Shown piece after piece: positions 27,339 through 36,941 of a stretch of 64,000 nucleotides of DNA (positions are counted from its first letter, which is position 1; every line of letters starts with the position of its first letter). Origin of the DNA: Bacillus sp. 491mf (GTDB taxonomy: Bacteria > Bacillota > Bacilli > Bacillales > Bacillaceae_G); contig NZ_FOLV01000010.1 in the NCBI RefSeq assembly GCF_900112415.1, forward strand, positions 1 to 64,000. The letters run 5' to 3'. The position numbers were made by a program, and so were the translations under genes. A model generated the notes under the pieces. That model saw nothing but the letters and a program-made list of their open reading frames with translations. It had not been told where the DNA came from and did no database searches.

Positions 27339-28358
27339 TCCGTTCTCCTCTCTTTGTGAAAATATTCACTTTAGAATCATCTAAAATTAATGTTCTGAAG
27401 TTCAGCATAGTTTAAAGACCTTTCAAATCCCTTGCATAAGTGTTACAAAAGTCTTTCATGAAATTATAAAGAAATCACGTAATCTGGAAACCTTTTCAAT
27501 ATAAAACCATTTATCCCCTTTATTAACCAATAAACAGGAAACTTTCATATTACTACCAACTAATAATTTGAAGTAATTGTGTATTTCTCCACATTCTCCA
27601 TACTAGTTTCTTTCCTACAATTAAATTGATATCGTTTCATCGTATATCGTTAGAAACCCTTACAAAATACAGAGATCCAAGTACAGAAAAAGTACACATA
27701 TTATTGTTAGCATGAGGTAAAGAGTAAACGGATTCTGTTATTCATCTCGGCCGAGCATCTTTAAAAATCAAAGAAAGACTTTTGTAATATTTACGAAAGT
27801 AATTTGAAAGACATTTAAAGTAAGATAAGCTTATTCCTGATATATATGCAAAACACTTTATATCTTGTTTTTCTAATACAATAAGAATATCGAAGTTGCT
27901 TAACAATCATTTCTTGAATTTTAAGCAATTTATGAGTTGCAAGGTACATTTGTTACAAGTAACTCATGAAATGAATGAATAACTCGTTCAGATGTGTTAG
28001 AAAAATAAAATTGATCTAACCGAGCTTCCCTGAGCTCCTTTGAAATCAACAAACCCCACAGAAAACATTTTTTGTTCTCTGTGGGGTTTGTTGTGCTTTT
28101 ATGGAGGATGATTTGATTTATGAATACTACGTGTTCTAATGCTTTATTAAAATCCCGTATTTCCAGCAACTAGCTTTAAAAAGGAGATAGTCAGCACGAT
28201 AAATAGCGTACGCAGTAAAAGAAAAGTAAAAGAACCCTACATAATGTAAGGTTCTTTAATCAGGTGATGTGCTGTACACCATAAATAATCATGAGAAGTT
28301 GAGTGAGCAGAATCAACTTCTTTTTATATTAGGAGTCACGTCACCAAAAGTAAAAAAT
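27339..28358. other. Non-coding right part of the transposon
   Basis: No supported gene. It contains the promoter side of the repeat protein. A terminator lies at 28050-28090 (CAAACCCCACAGA/TCTGTGGGGTTTG). A second hairpin lies at 28228-28257 (AAAGAACC...GGTTCTTT). A 79-codon frame across the first hairpin is not credible. Confidence 0.5.
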
Positions 28359-28391
28359 CGTACAATTTTCTTTTTTTGATAAGGTGACCCC
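28359..28391 (-). repeat. Right terminal inverted repeat of the Tn3 element
   Basis: Reverse complement of the left end over 33 bases, followed directly by the TCTTA duplication. Confidence 0.85.
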
Positions 28392-28438
28392 TCTTATAAC
28401 ACTTCTGTTTCTAAACTATCACTTCAAATTCCTTATTC

Positions 28439-28753
28439 TTAACGAATGAATCGTTTCAACCAAGATATCATTTTATTTAAAATTCCTGTTTCATTATTTA
28501 ATACTTGATCGTTTTCTTTTAATAATGGGTTGGACTCTTTTTCTATTTCTTGAGGTATTGATTGCTCTTCCCTAATAGGATTTACTTTAACTTCGATAGA
28601 CTGTCCTTTTATTTCGCTGGAAGGATTCATTGATGTAACCTTAGCCTTTAGAGGGGGTCTACTTCCATTTACCGTATTACTCCCTTTACAACCGCACCCT
28701 TTATGAAGTGTAGGTTGATTTCCAGATGCTGATCCCCTTAGTTCTTCCTGCAT
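28439..28753 (-). CDS. Small Lys/Glu/Pro-rich protein with CGCK motif
   Basis: A 104-residue hydrophilic protein, not recognised. The N-terminus has a GCGCKG cluster, the middle is acidic and proline-rich (REEQSIPQEIEKESNP), and the end is an amphipathic helix MISWLKRFIR. GGGGGG precedes the ATG. Its neighbour upstream is a Cys-rich gene, so a spore-coat or exosporium link is possible but unproved. Confidence 0.55.
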   Translation of the reverse strand: MQEELRGSASGNQPTLHKGCGCKGSNTVNGSRPPLKAKVTSMNPSSEIKGQSIEVKVNPIREEQSIPQEIEKESNPLLKENDQVLNNETGILNKMISWLKRFIR

Positions 28754-28829
28754 TTGAATCCCCCCTTATTCTTATATTGGAATAACATACAGATTTAAGT
28801 GTGACATCTTGACGTTTTATCTCTAACTG

Positions 28830-29858
28830 TTAGATAGATCCACAGCTAAAGTCAATAAATCCTGTAATCAAAAGTTCGTCTCCAACGAACTGAGTAGCTG
28901 TGACTTGCGGTGTTAATAATGCACATCTATCGACTGTATCACAATTGAAATTGCTTGCTGCACAAGCAAAACAAGTCTGACTAACTGCTACTCTCTTTGA
29001 GAAGAAAAGGTCTGTATCTAATACCGAACGACCACAAGCTGCTGATCGTATAGGGATGCTGCCAAGTACCTCAGCAAATCCTGTGAATTTTACAGTATCG
29101 AGAGTAACGACGCATGGAATTCCAGGCTCATTTGGGCATAATTCAATAATAACCTCTGTTTCACATTGACCTACAGTACAGTTAAGATCAGCGCAAACGT
29201 TAATAGACGGAGTTCCATTAAGAGTAACAGGGCAAATAGTAGGAAGTGGTATCGTACCAGAGAAAGGTATTCTCCGAACAGTACATTCAGGAAGACAATC
29301 TACCAAATATCGAACTTGAGCAATTGCAAAAGTATCAAGACTAGCGACGATTACTTGATTGATAGCAGGACAAGTACATTCTATTTCAGCAACGAACAAT
29401 CTAGCACCAGCAAAGCCATCTACTTCCCGAGTAATACTTCCCACAGGTACACCACCTGAAAGAAATATAGCTGTAAATACAAATGTCTCAAAAAAGTTTG
29501 GTTCAAGTTCAAATCCGAAGACTCTAACTGGAACATTCAAGTCCATTATCAGCGCGAGACTTGAATTTTCTAAAACAGGAGGAGTTGGACTTTCTGACTT
29601 TGGAGGAGAAGACCAAGTTGCCCAAGTAGTCGGAACCTAACGTCATGTCACAGGCGAACTAAAAGTTACAGTTTGGAATCCATCAGTGATGGAGCTAACA
29701 GAGGTACCGTCAGCTATACCTGTAGTTGCACTTTGATATGCTGCATTAGGTTGCGAAATTGGGGTGAAACTAAGACAAGGAGCTAGAACTTCTGGAAGTG
29801 CAATCTTTTCCGCGTTTAGAGGAGCACTTCCTCCGTTATTACTCTTATCTTTCTTCAA
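28830..29858 (-). pseudogene. Cys-rich putative spore-surface protein, split by two in-frame stops
   Basis: The N-terminal 71 codons (from ATG 29858, SNNGGSAPLNAEKIALPEV) run in the same frame as the remaining 268 codons but are separated by TGA-CGT-TAG (29645-29637). After the stops the frame continues VPTTWATWSSPPKSESPTPP and then a Cys-rich body (ECTCPAINQ, CLPECTVRR, CADLNCTVGQCETE, CFACAASNFNCD) with a hydrophobic, Val/Ile-rich pattern. The body has no credible start codon of its own. The Cys content fits a spore outer-layer protein. Either a pseudogene or a readthrough gene. Confidence 0.65.
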
Positions 29859-30087
29859 AATTCATCTGACCTTTCTAATTATATTAATTAATTTGAGTCA
29901 TATTAAGACTCATTATAGCCTATTTAATAAGGTGCAAAGTTGTATAGTAAATAAGACTAGCCCAATATATTTTTTTGAAATTTTCACTATCATTAAAAGA
30001 GAATCAAAAGTAGAGTTATATAAACACAATCTCTATGCATATAAGTTAGAAAACCGACATTTTCGTCTCATTAAGCACATACAAAAC

Positions 30088-30128
30088 AAGAGGCTATCCA
30101 AAAGTTTCACTTTTTTGGATAGCCTCTT
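30088..30128. terminator. Strong hairpin terminator
   Basis: AAGAGGCTATCCAAAA ... TTTTGGATAGCCTCTT with T-run. Shortly downstream of the DUF975-type gene on the minus strand. Confidence 0.7.
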
Positions 30129-30190
30129 TTATATGATATTTCAATTGTACTGTTATCGTGAAGAAGCACGAAATAAACCATATTCTCCTT

Positions 30191-30925
30191 CTAGATAACT
30201 GTTTTCTCTTCCATAGCTATATCTCTATTCACTAAATTCAAGTAGAAGTGCGATATTGTTGTAAAGTAATATGGATAAATCCAAAGAAACGGAATACCAA
30301 TTGTGAAAAATAGAATAACAGCCCCTAAAATGAACCATCCGATAAAACTTAAAGACAGTATAAATAAATCGAATTTGTGCCCTTTCATCATTTCTTGGCT
30401 CTTTTTAAGCGCTTCGCTCGCCGTATATTCTGGATGATCTAACATAATATAGTAAGCCATTGAATAAGAGAAACATTTTATAATACCTGGAACAATCAGC
30501 AATAAGCTCCATAAAAATACGTATACACTCATTAACAGAGCTAGCTTTATAGATTTAAATATATTCTTTTTTCGAAATCCCTCAAACAAATCATCAATTG
30601 TAGTAGATTCTCTTTTCGCTAAACGTAATGTAAGATTACAATATCCATAACTCATAATGCTTTGTAAACCTATCAAAACAAGAGATATAATCACGAAAGT
30701 AAGTACATAAGAAGTAGCACCTACTGCATTCAACCTCTCATCTCCTGTAGGGGAAGCACTAGCATTCATAATTTCACTGAATAAGAGGCCTAGGAAGAAA
30801 AGCGGAAATCCGATAATAAACGTGCCAATAGTAGAAATAATATAATATAAAAACGATGCCCCTGCTCCTAATCCCCATTTACCTTTTAATGAAGATAAAG
30901 CTGCCTTTTTAAAGTCACTGATCAA
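30191..30925 (-). CDS. DUF975-type polytopic membrane protein
   Basis: A 244-residue membrane protein of about six helices. The N-terminus ISDFKKAALSSLKGKWGLGA and the GIIKCFSYSMAYYIMLDHPE block with YTASEALKKSQEMMKGHKFD are hallmarks of the DUF975 family. Function is not established. The start is a TTG preceded by AAAGGTGAGG. It follows the lipoprotein cluster in the same orientation. Confidence 0.85.
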   Translation of the reverse strand: MISDFKKAALSSLKGKWGLGAGASFLYYIISTIGTFIIGFPLFFLGLLFSEIMNASASPTGDERLNAVGATSYVLTFVIISLVLIGLQSIMSYGYCNLTLRLAKRESTTIDDLFEGFRKKNIFKSIKLALLMSVYVFLWSLLLIVPGIIKCFSYSMAYYIMLDHPEYTASEALKKSQEMMKGHKFDLFILSLSFIGWFILGAVILFFTIGIPFLWIYPYYFTTISHFYLNLVNRDIAMEEKTVI

Positions 30926-30992
30926 TTTAACCTCACCTTTCCTTTAATTTGTTATTATATGGATAATAATAGTATTTTTTAACAACATTCAT

Positions 30993-31181
30993 TTATTTTT
31001 GCTTTGTAAAACGGTATGTTTGGAAAGAATCACCATCAAATAGTTGCATTTTACTATCTGTAAAGTTTTGGACTTTATATGATACGTCACTTCTTTGTGG
31101 TATGAAAGATTCTCCGTCTTGATATGCTTTCTTTATAATTAACTTTAATTCACTTGATAGTACTTCCTCACGTTTTAGCAC
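30993..31181 (-). pseudogene. C-terminal fragment of a lipoprotein paralogue
   Basis: A 62-residue frame whose end (VSYKVQNFTDSKMQLFDGDS...YRFTKQK) parallels the end of the lipoprotein upstream (INYKVQNYDTKSLQLYNEDS...TRYVKQK). There is no lipobox or start context, so it is a decayed copy of the last domain. Confidence 0.65.
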
Positions 31182-31199
31182 GTTTTCATACCTCTTGCA

Positions 31200-32174
31200 C
31201 TACTTTTGTTTCACATATCGAGTTATAGCTTTTGAATCCTCATTGTACAATTGTAAACTCTTTGTATCGTAGTTTTGCACTTTATAGTTTATGTCTTTAT
31301 GGACAACTTCTGCTACTACTCCATTTGCCATTTGTTTTGAGATATGTAGTTTTAACATCATATTAGACTTATCGTACTCCCATGTACCTTCGATATAGTT
31401 TGTTTTATTTGGATAATCACCTGCGGTATATACCTCAAATGTCTTAGGACTCCCGCCTTTTAAGATAAATAACGGGTTAAACTTACCATCACGAGTTACA
31501 CCCCAATTAGCAATTAACTCCGTACCATCTAGTACGTTCTTTTTAACTGCATTGTAGTCTACCCCTGCATCTGTAGTGGAATCTTTTAGGTCTTGAGACT
31601 CTACCCCTCCACCTTTTGATTTTGTTACTTCGTTTTTCATCTCTTTGTAGACTGCAATCCAGTACTTATCACCTTCATGTAAAATCTGTTCAGCCTGTTC
31701 AACGATTTCCTTGTCTGTTCTCTTATCATTTGAGTTTGACTTATCTCTTGTATAAGCGTCTTTTAACAAAGATAATGATTTCTTATACTTTACAACTGCC
31801 TTTTCAATATCCTTTTGTGTATCTACATATTTATTAGGTGGGTCAATTGCCTCAAACTTAGCGATTACCTTATTTGCTTTGTCTATACTAGATAGAATGT
31901 CTTGCTTTGATTTCTTGCCGTCAAGAGAATCATTTATATTAGTAGTTAATGTTTTAAATGATGCTTCAAACTCATTACCTAAGTCTATTAAGTATTGAGG
32001 GTAGTCTTCTGCTAAAACTCTTACTTTCTGAACATCTTTACTAGACTCTTTTGCTTCTGCTTTTGACTCTGATTTAGACTCAGTCTTTGCTTCTTTAGAA
32101 GGTTTCTCTACTGTTCCACAACCACCTAATAACATAATAGGAAGTGCTAAAGTTACCAGTTTCTTTGCTTTCAT
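31200..32174 (-). CDS. Lipoprotein, paralogue A
   Basis: Membrane-anchored lipoprotein of about 324 residues: MKAKKLVTLALPIMLLGGCG lipobox. A charged N-terminal helical domain (about 50-190) includes FEAIDPPNKYVDTQKDIEKA. A C-terminal beta-type domain (GTELIANWGVTRDGKFNPLF ... GTWEYDKSNMMLKLHIS) resembles small lipocalin-like stress domains. Two relatives follow upstream. The start is placed at the third codon of the open frame. Function unknown. Confidence 0.75.
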   Translation of the reverse strand: MKAKKLVTLALPIMLLGGCGTVEKPSKEAKTESKSESKAEAKESSKDVQKVRVLAEDYPQYLIDLGNEFEASFKTLTTNINDSLDGKKSKQDILSSIDKANKVIAKFEAIDPPNKYVDTQKDIEKAVVKYKKSLSLLKDAYTRDKSNSNDKRTDKEIVEQAEQILHEGDKYWIAVYKEMKNEVTKSKGGGVESQDLKDSTTDAGVDYNAVKKNVLDGTELIANWGVTRDGKFNPLFILKGGSPKTFEVYTAGDYPNKTNYIEGTWEYDKSNMMLKLHISKQMANGVVAEVVHKDINYKVQNYDTKSLQLYNEDSKAITRYVKQK

Positions 32175-32214
32175 AAACATATACCCCTTTGTTTGACTTA
32201 TTAGATTTTCTAGA

Positions 32215-32754
32215 TTAACCTTTACCTTGTCTTTCCATTTCTCCTAATCTATCACCTATTCGTGTAGTTATCTCTTTTGAGAGTTTACCTGCTTCATACA
32301 TTTTCTGCTTGGATAATTCCATCTTTTCTTTATTCTTTTCAGAAAAGGCTTCAGTTTGTAATCTACATGCTTCTTCATACGTTTCCATTACTTTAACCAT
32401 CTGTTTTTGCTCTTCCACAAATTCATTAGGTGGGTTGATTTCTTTTATCTTTTTGAAGTCTTTATTTAATGACGTCACCATTACTTGGTGGTCTGCCTTA
32501 AACTCTTCATAAGGTTTATCTGTTTTAAGTAGGTTTTCAATATCAGTAAAAATTTTAGTTGCGTCAGTCATTGGCTCTATTAAAGCAGGTGCGTATTCTT
32601 CAACTTTTAGTTTCCTAGTTGAATTTACTGTTTTTTCCTCTTTTGACTCTATCTTAGAGCCTAATTTCTTTTCTACTTTGTCAGTTGAATCTGTTCCACA
32701 ACCTCCCAATAGCATAATTGGGAGGACAAAAATTACTAGTTTCTTTGCATTCAT
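32215..32754 (-). CDS. Lipoprotein, paralogue B (short)
   Basis: A 179-residue lipoprotein with lipobox MLLGGCGT. It keeps only the helical domain of its neighbours (LNKDFKKIKEINPPNEFVEE matches FEAIDPPNKYVDT...). The C-terminal beta domain is absent, so it is a shortened or specialised copy. It lies in tandem with the other two, with gaps of about 30-40 bases. Confidence 0.72.
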   Translation of the reverse strand: MNAKKLVIFVLPIMLLGGCGTDSTDKVEKKLGSKIESKEEKTVNSTRKLKVEEYAPALIEPMTDATKIFTDIENLLKTDKPYEEFKADHQVMVTSLNKDFKKIKEINPPNEFVEEQKQMVKVMETYEEACRLQTEAFSEKNKEKMELSKQKMYEAGKLSKEITTRIGDRLGEMERQGKG

Positions 32755-32786
32755 AAATATGTACCTCTTAGTACTTTAATATTAAA

Positions 32787-33728
32787 TTATTTTTTCTTTA
32801 CTGCCGTTATCGCTGTACCTTTATCATCTACGATTTCAAATGAGTTACCAGTGAATGACTTAACTGTATATGGTACTAGACCTCTCATCTCGTTTTTACT
32901 GTATGTCTTACCGTCTTTTACAAACTCTTTTGGGTATAACTTCAGTTTCTTCTCGTCTGCATTGTAGTACCACTCACCTGTCATATGGTTGTCTTCATAT
33001 GCCTTAGCTTTACCTGTATCATCAAATCCAGTGAATGTATGGTCTTCTCTAAACTCTAGTGCTTTGTGGAATACAGTTCCATCATAACGACCCCAAGAAC
33101 CATACCACTCACTGCCCTCTTCTGAAATTGTAATTTCACTTCCGTTATCTGCTTTCGTGTCTGACTTTGTAGTTGGAGTATCAAACTTTACTCCTGTTTT
33201 GTCACTTATGGAGTTTGCTTTATCTATATTTGCTTCTTGAAGTGGTTTATACCCCTCCACCATATAATCGTTACCTTCTTTAATCTTTTGCATTAAATCT
33301 TTTGCCGTTTCTTTATCAGTAGACCCATCTTTTGCAATCTTAGCCTGTTTTGCATATGCTTCTGAATAACAATCTACCCCTTTTAAGATTGTCTTATGAG
33401 CGTCTGCATACTCTTTAGGTGGTTCAATTTGATGGAACTTCTTGATTATCTTTTGTAAGTTTTCTTCTTCTTTTAAAATCTCTTTTGTTAACGTCTTCTC
33501 ATCTTTGTTCTTATCCATTGCTAACTCTGTTATGGTAGCGATTTTACCCATTAACTCAGATGATAAACCAGTCATACGTGTTGGGTATAAGTCTTTTGAT
33601 AACTTCTCTTTCGTTTCTTGTTTTGCTTCTACTTTATCTTTTGGCTTGTCTGCTGATGAATTTGTTCCGCAACCCCCTAATACCATTAACGGAATTGCAA
33701 AACATAGTAACTTATTTGCTTTCTTCAT
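32787..33728 (-). CDS. Lipoprotein, paralogue C
   Basis: A 313-residue lipoprotein: MKKANKLLCFAIPLMVLGGC lipobox, helical domain with KFHQIEPPKEYADAHKTILK, then a C-terminal domain (EWYGSWGRYDGTVFHKALEF, TGEWYYNADEKKLKLYP, PYTVKSFTGNSFEIVDDKGT). Same two-part plan as paralogue A. First of the tandem set; no cleaned promoter motif is evident. Confidence 0.75.
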   Translation of the reverse strand: MKKANKLLCFAIPLMVLGGCGTNSSADKPKDKVEAKQETKEKLSKDLYPTRMTGLSSELMGKIATITELAMDKNKDEKTLTKEILKEEENLQKIIKKFHQIEPPKEYADAHKTILKGVDCYSEAYAKQAKIAKDGSTDKETAKDLMQKIKEGNDYMVEGYKPLQEANIDKANSISDKTGVKFDTPTTKSDTKADNGSEITISEEGSEWYGSWGRYDGTVFHKALEFREDHTFTGFDDTGKAKAYEDNHMTGEWYYNADEKKLKLYPKEFVKDGKTYSKNEMRGLVPYTVKSFTGNSFEIVDDKGTAITAVKKK

Positions 33729-33970
33729 GGATATACCTACCTTTTTTGTTTTTATTACCCACCCTCATTTATCGTATCATTCACCTATTTCGTAGTCAAA
33801 AAATCTTCTATACTTGTAAAGTTGAGCATGAGGCAAGATTATTTCTTGTCTCGTCTAAAAAAAAGCAACTTGCCAGAAGAAAGAGAAATTCTATGAAACA
33901 ATGAATTTTAGATATTATCACCTATAATTATCCATTGTATTTTATTGCTTAAAAATAAGAATTCAACCCG

Positions 33971-34393
33971 CTATAAGCCTGAATTCAAACTAGACTCAAA
34001 CCAACTTAAAACAAAAAACAATAAGTAACCAATATAAATAATGGTTATCATTACCACATTCACTATGTTTACAAATTTAATTATCTTATTAAATAGTTTA
34101 AAGTCTTTAAAACGTTTTATTGCCCATGATATTATGTAGTATCCAAAAAGAAATTGATTTAGCATCATGCTAAAACTTAAAATACCTAAAGTTGTTTGAG
34201 TTAAATCTAGAGATTTGTTTAAAGATATAACTACCACTACACCAATCATTGCCACGATCGTAAATATCCAAATTAACGCTGACTCGTTTATGTATTTTTT
34301 TTGAATCCAATATTTTAATGCTAATGCTATAATAAACGTTTGAAGAACAAAGAATAAACTTCTAACTGCATAATCTAATGCTGTTGGTAACAA
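33971..34393 (-). CDS. Four-helix membrane protein, 140 residues
   Basis: Hydrophobic protein with about four membrane helices (for example FFVLQTFIIALALKYWIQKK and NVVMITIIYIGYLLFFVLSW). Not recognised. It lies just upstream of the lipoproteins and downstream of the PH-like gene, and may share their regulation. Confidence 0.6.
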   Translation of the reverse strand: MLPTALDYAVRSLFFVLQTFIIALALKYWIQKKYINESALIWIFTIVAMIGVVVVISLNKSLDLTQTTLGILSFSMMLNQFLFGYYIISWAIKRFKDFKLFNKIIKFVNIVNVVMITIIYIGYLLFFVLSWFESSLNSGL

Positions 34394-34460
34394 TGTAATC
34401 CCTCTCTCATACCTATTCGTTTAATTAGAAATCTTAGATGTCACCGTCCATTACTTTTCA

Positions 34461-34865
34461 TTAACCATACAATTTTTCTAACTCTACTAAGCTCTTTTTG
34501 TGGTTTGATAAGCCAACTGTAAAACTGTTCGGCTTCATTTCGAGTACCCCTTTGTCCTCTATTAACTTTATAGTGACATTGGATTTAATCATACCTCTCT
34601 TTACACTTACTTTCTCTACTTTATCTAATTCTAAATAAACAATATTTTCAGTAGGATCACCAGTTGTAGGACTTAACTCTATTAGTATGATTCTCTTACT
34701 TGTGAATCCTACAAGGTAATGTTTATTTAAAGCGAGTGCACCCAAGCCAAAAACTAAGTATTGAGAATGAGATGCCATGTTCATCACGTAGAAGTAATGA
34801 ACATAAGTCTCACCTTCTACCATTAGTTTATCGAATACTTTGTCTGCATTTTTGTTAGTTAACAT
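34461..34865 (-). CDS. Bacterial PH-like domain protein
   Basis: A 134-residue protein. The pattern KHYLVGFTSKRIILIEL, VYLELDKVEKVSVKRGMIKS and a closing helix SNHKKSLVELEKLYG fits the compact bacterial PH/GRAM-like fold (YokE/bPH type). Ribosome site GGGAG upstream. Function unknown. A hairpin at about 34990-35026 lies upstream of it; 34866-35323 otherwise shows nothing. Confidence 0.55.
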   Translation of the reverse strand: MLTNKNADKVFDKLMVEGETYVHYFYVMNMASHSQYLVFGLGALALNKHYLVGFTSKRIILIELSPTTGDPTENIVYLELDKVEKVSVKRGMIKSNVTIKLIEDKGVLEMKPNSFTVGLSNHKKSLVELEKLYG

Positions 34866-35323
34866 CTTTTATTCTCCCCTCTTTTATAACGAAAAAATGG
34901 TTATTTTCCCCTTGAATATTTAAAACAATCAGAATTAAGCACTATATTTACCATATATTCCACAAATCCTCATGTCAATTTAAATATAAAAAAGCACTTG
35001 CCTGTCTATGGTAGATGAGCAAATGCTATAAGTTTGTAAGTTTTATAGTGACAGCATGAATGCTTTTTGTCCAACACGATGCGTGTCTAAATCTGGTACG
35101 CCTTTGATTTCATTCAATTTATAATTACCTAGGTCTAACAAATTAATACATTCGAAATAATAATGGTTGATTACAGATCTATTCTCTTATGATTTTAAAA
35201 ATAATTGTTTTAGTAAGAATGAATCTAAGTGAACGGAATCATTAAGTACTACAATTTTTAATTTTTGTTTATAAAATATGATGGGGCAATTTCGTAGTCA
35301 TTAAGAACTCGACTCTTTCATGA

Positions 35324-36352
35324 CTATTCTTCTTGTAAATATTTTTTCACGATAAATTCAACTTTTTCTCTCGTGGTTAAATATTCAAAGGAAAAATTTC
35401 GTTGGTATGATGTTTTTCCTGTGTTAAGGAATTTCATACGAAATGTTTTATTTGGTATTTCAGATTGTAAAAAAGAAAAAACATTATATATATCATCAAT
35501 CAGCTGCGGGTTTTTCTTAAACTGCAGCATATCATTGCTAAACTGCAAAGTAACAGCATAAGCCTCACAATCACTGTCTTCAACATGGGAACAAGATATC
35601 TCTTTGAATGCTAAATGTTCATTTTCAACACCATTGGTTTTCCCATCCAATTGCTTTCTAATAAGATACGTCCAATACTCTTCAGACTTATTTTTCATGA
35701 CTAATAAAAGTTGTTTTTTTGTAGTAATATTTTGAATGTCTTCCAAACGAAAGTCAGTAAGACGACTTTCGTTATCTAATATTTCAATTCCAGTGATTAG
35801 TTGGTTGTTTTTTTGAACGAGTTGCATGAGTGCAAATAAACGATCTAGTTCGTTTGTTTCAAATTGGCTAAAATCTAGTTTTGGAATTGTTTTTAGTGTT
35901 AAAAACAACTCGGATGTTGGCTTTTCATCAACTGAACTTCTTTCATCAATTCTATACTGCAGCACATTTTCACCTTGAGCAGGCTCATACCCTAGTTTTC
36001 CAATTTGTCCTAAAAGCGGTTTAAATGATTTATATGCTTCATAAGTATGTAACCCATCTTCGTATTCATCACCAAGAATTGATGAAAAAAACAGCCCATC
36101 TACTTCCACACGGAACTGAATATTTTTGTTGTTTTTTACTTGAACAGTATGCCAAGTATGACCCATATTCCCTTCATGAATAGCACCTCGGCTTGATACA
36201 ATTACATCTATTCCATATTTATTTTTTATGTACGTTTCTATTTTATCGTTACTTTGACTTTTATATAAAAAATAGATAAAGCCGCCTATACTCCCAATGA
36301 ATAGAATAATAAACAAGGTAACGATACAAATGACAATCCCTATTTTCTTCAT
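35324..36352 (-). CDS. Membrane-anchored hypothetical protein
   Basis: About 342 residues: one N-terminal membrane helix (KKIGIVICIVTLFIILFIGSIGGF) followed by a large extracytoplasmic region. YIKNKYGIDVIVSSRGAIHE is typical of Bacillus proteins of unknown function with two DUF-type surface domains. The start is the second Met, after GGGAGATT. It stands alone between intergenic gaps. Confidence 0.7.
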   Translation of the reverse strand: MKKIGIVICIVTLFIILFIGSIGGFIYFLYKSQSNDKIETYIKNKYGIDVIVSSRGAIHEGNMGHTWHTVQVKNNKNIQFRVEVDGLFFSSILGDEYEDGLHTYEAYKSFKPLLGQIGKLGYEPAQGENVLQYRIDERSSVDEKPTSELFLTLKTIPKLDFSQFETNELDRLFALMQLVQKNNQLITGIEILDNESRLTDFRLEDIQNITTKKQLLLVMKNKSEEYWTYLIRKQLDGKTNGVENEHLAFKEISCSHVEDSDCEAYAVTLQFSNDMLQFKKNPQLIDDIYNVFSFLQSEIPNKTFRMKFLNTGKTSYQRNFSFEYLTTREKVEFIVKKYLQEE

Positions 36353-36367
36353 AATCTCCCTCCCCAA

Positions 36368-36941
36368 TGATTATACTATTATCTTGGGTGGGATTTTCAA
36401 TATATTTGTTGCTCCATTAGTAGCATTCTTTAAGAATAGAGCCTATTTTTATGAGCGGATTACACAATACTCGTTGAGGAGGTAACAAAGTCTTACGTTT
36501 GTAATTCCGTTCAATCCATATATGGTTATAGGAAGAAAGAATTATAAGTCGATAGGAAAACCTTTAGATGGACATAAAAAGCTAATTGAAACGTGAGTTT
36601 GAGGCGATAGCAGCAGAATGGAGGATATTATGATAAAAATCGATAGAGACGGTGAAGCCTACTGGAGCGAAACTGTTGATTTAGGTGTTTGATAAAGAAT
36701 TTCTTAAGTTAATGGCAATAAGATCACTTCACATATTCTTTTCATATAGTTATGGGTTATTTTTTTACTAATTAATTGAAGATTTTATTATATTGTCACC
36801 GATAAAGGCTTTTTTACCATTCACTTATATTACCTTACTCATCATTTCTTTATATATTAATGACTAATCAATTAATTCAGGAGGAATCTTCCACACTTAG
36901 AAATATATAATTAGCAAATTACTATTCTTGATTACGGCATT
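36368..36941. other. Intergenic region with a coding scrap
   Basis: On the + strand, ATG at about 36630 opens IKIDRDGEAYWSETVDLGV and then TGA: a short remnant with no identifiable parent. The rest is AT-rich with no gene seen. Confidence 0.3.

Larger units (their letters stand above)
17533..28391. mobile_element. Tn3-family transposon, 10.86 kb, with 5-bp target duplication
   Basis: The left end GGGGTCACCTTATCAAAAAA... (17533-17565) and the right end (28359-28391) are perfect 33-bp inverted repeats. The flanks are TCTTA (17528-17532) and TCTTA (28392-28396), a 5-bp duplication as expected of Tn3 transposition. Inside are the tail of a Tn3 transposase by the left end, a three-part res site, a resolvase, and cargo: a two-component system, a MacAB-like pump, a lipoprotein, a small membrane protein and a cell-wall-binding protein. 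The transposase is non-functional, so movement would need help in trans. Confidence 0.88.

Noticed and set aside
27930-28169. Open frame of 79 codons on the minus strand
   Set aside because: It spans a strong terminator hairpin, has no ribosome site and no recognisable pattern.
29637-29645. Selenocysteine or pyrrolysine decoding at TGA/TAG
   Set aside because: Bacillus lacks pyrrolysine machinery, no selenocysteine hairpin is evident, and two different stops side by side argue for decay or readthrough.
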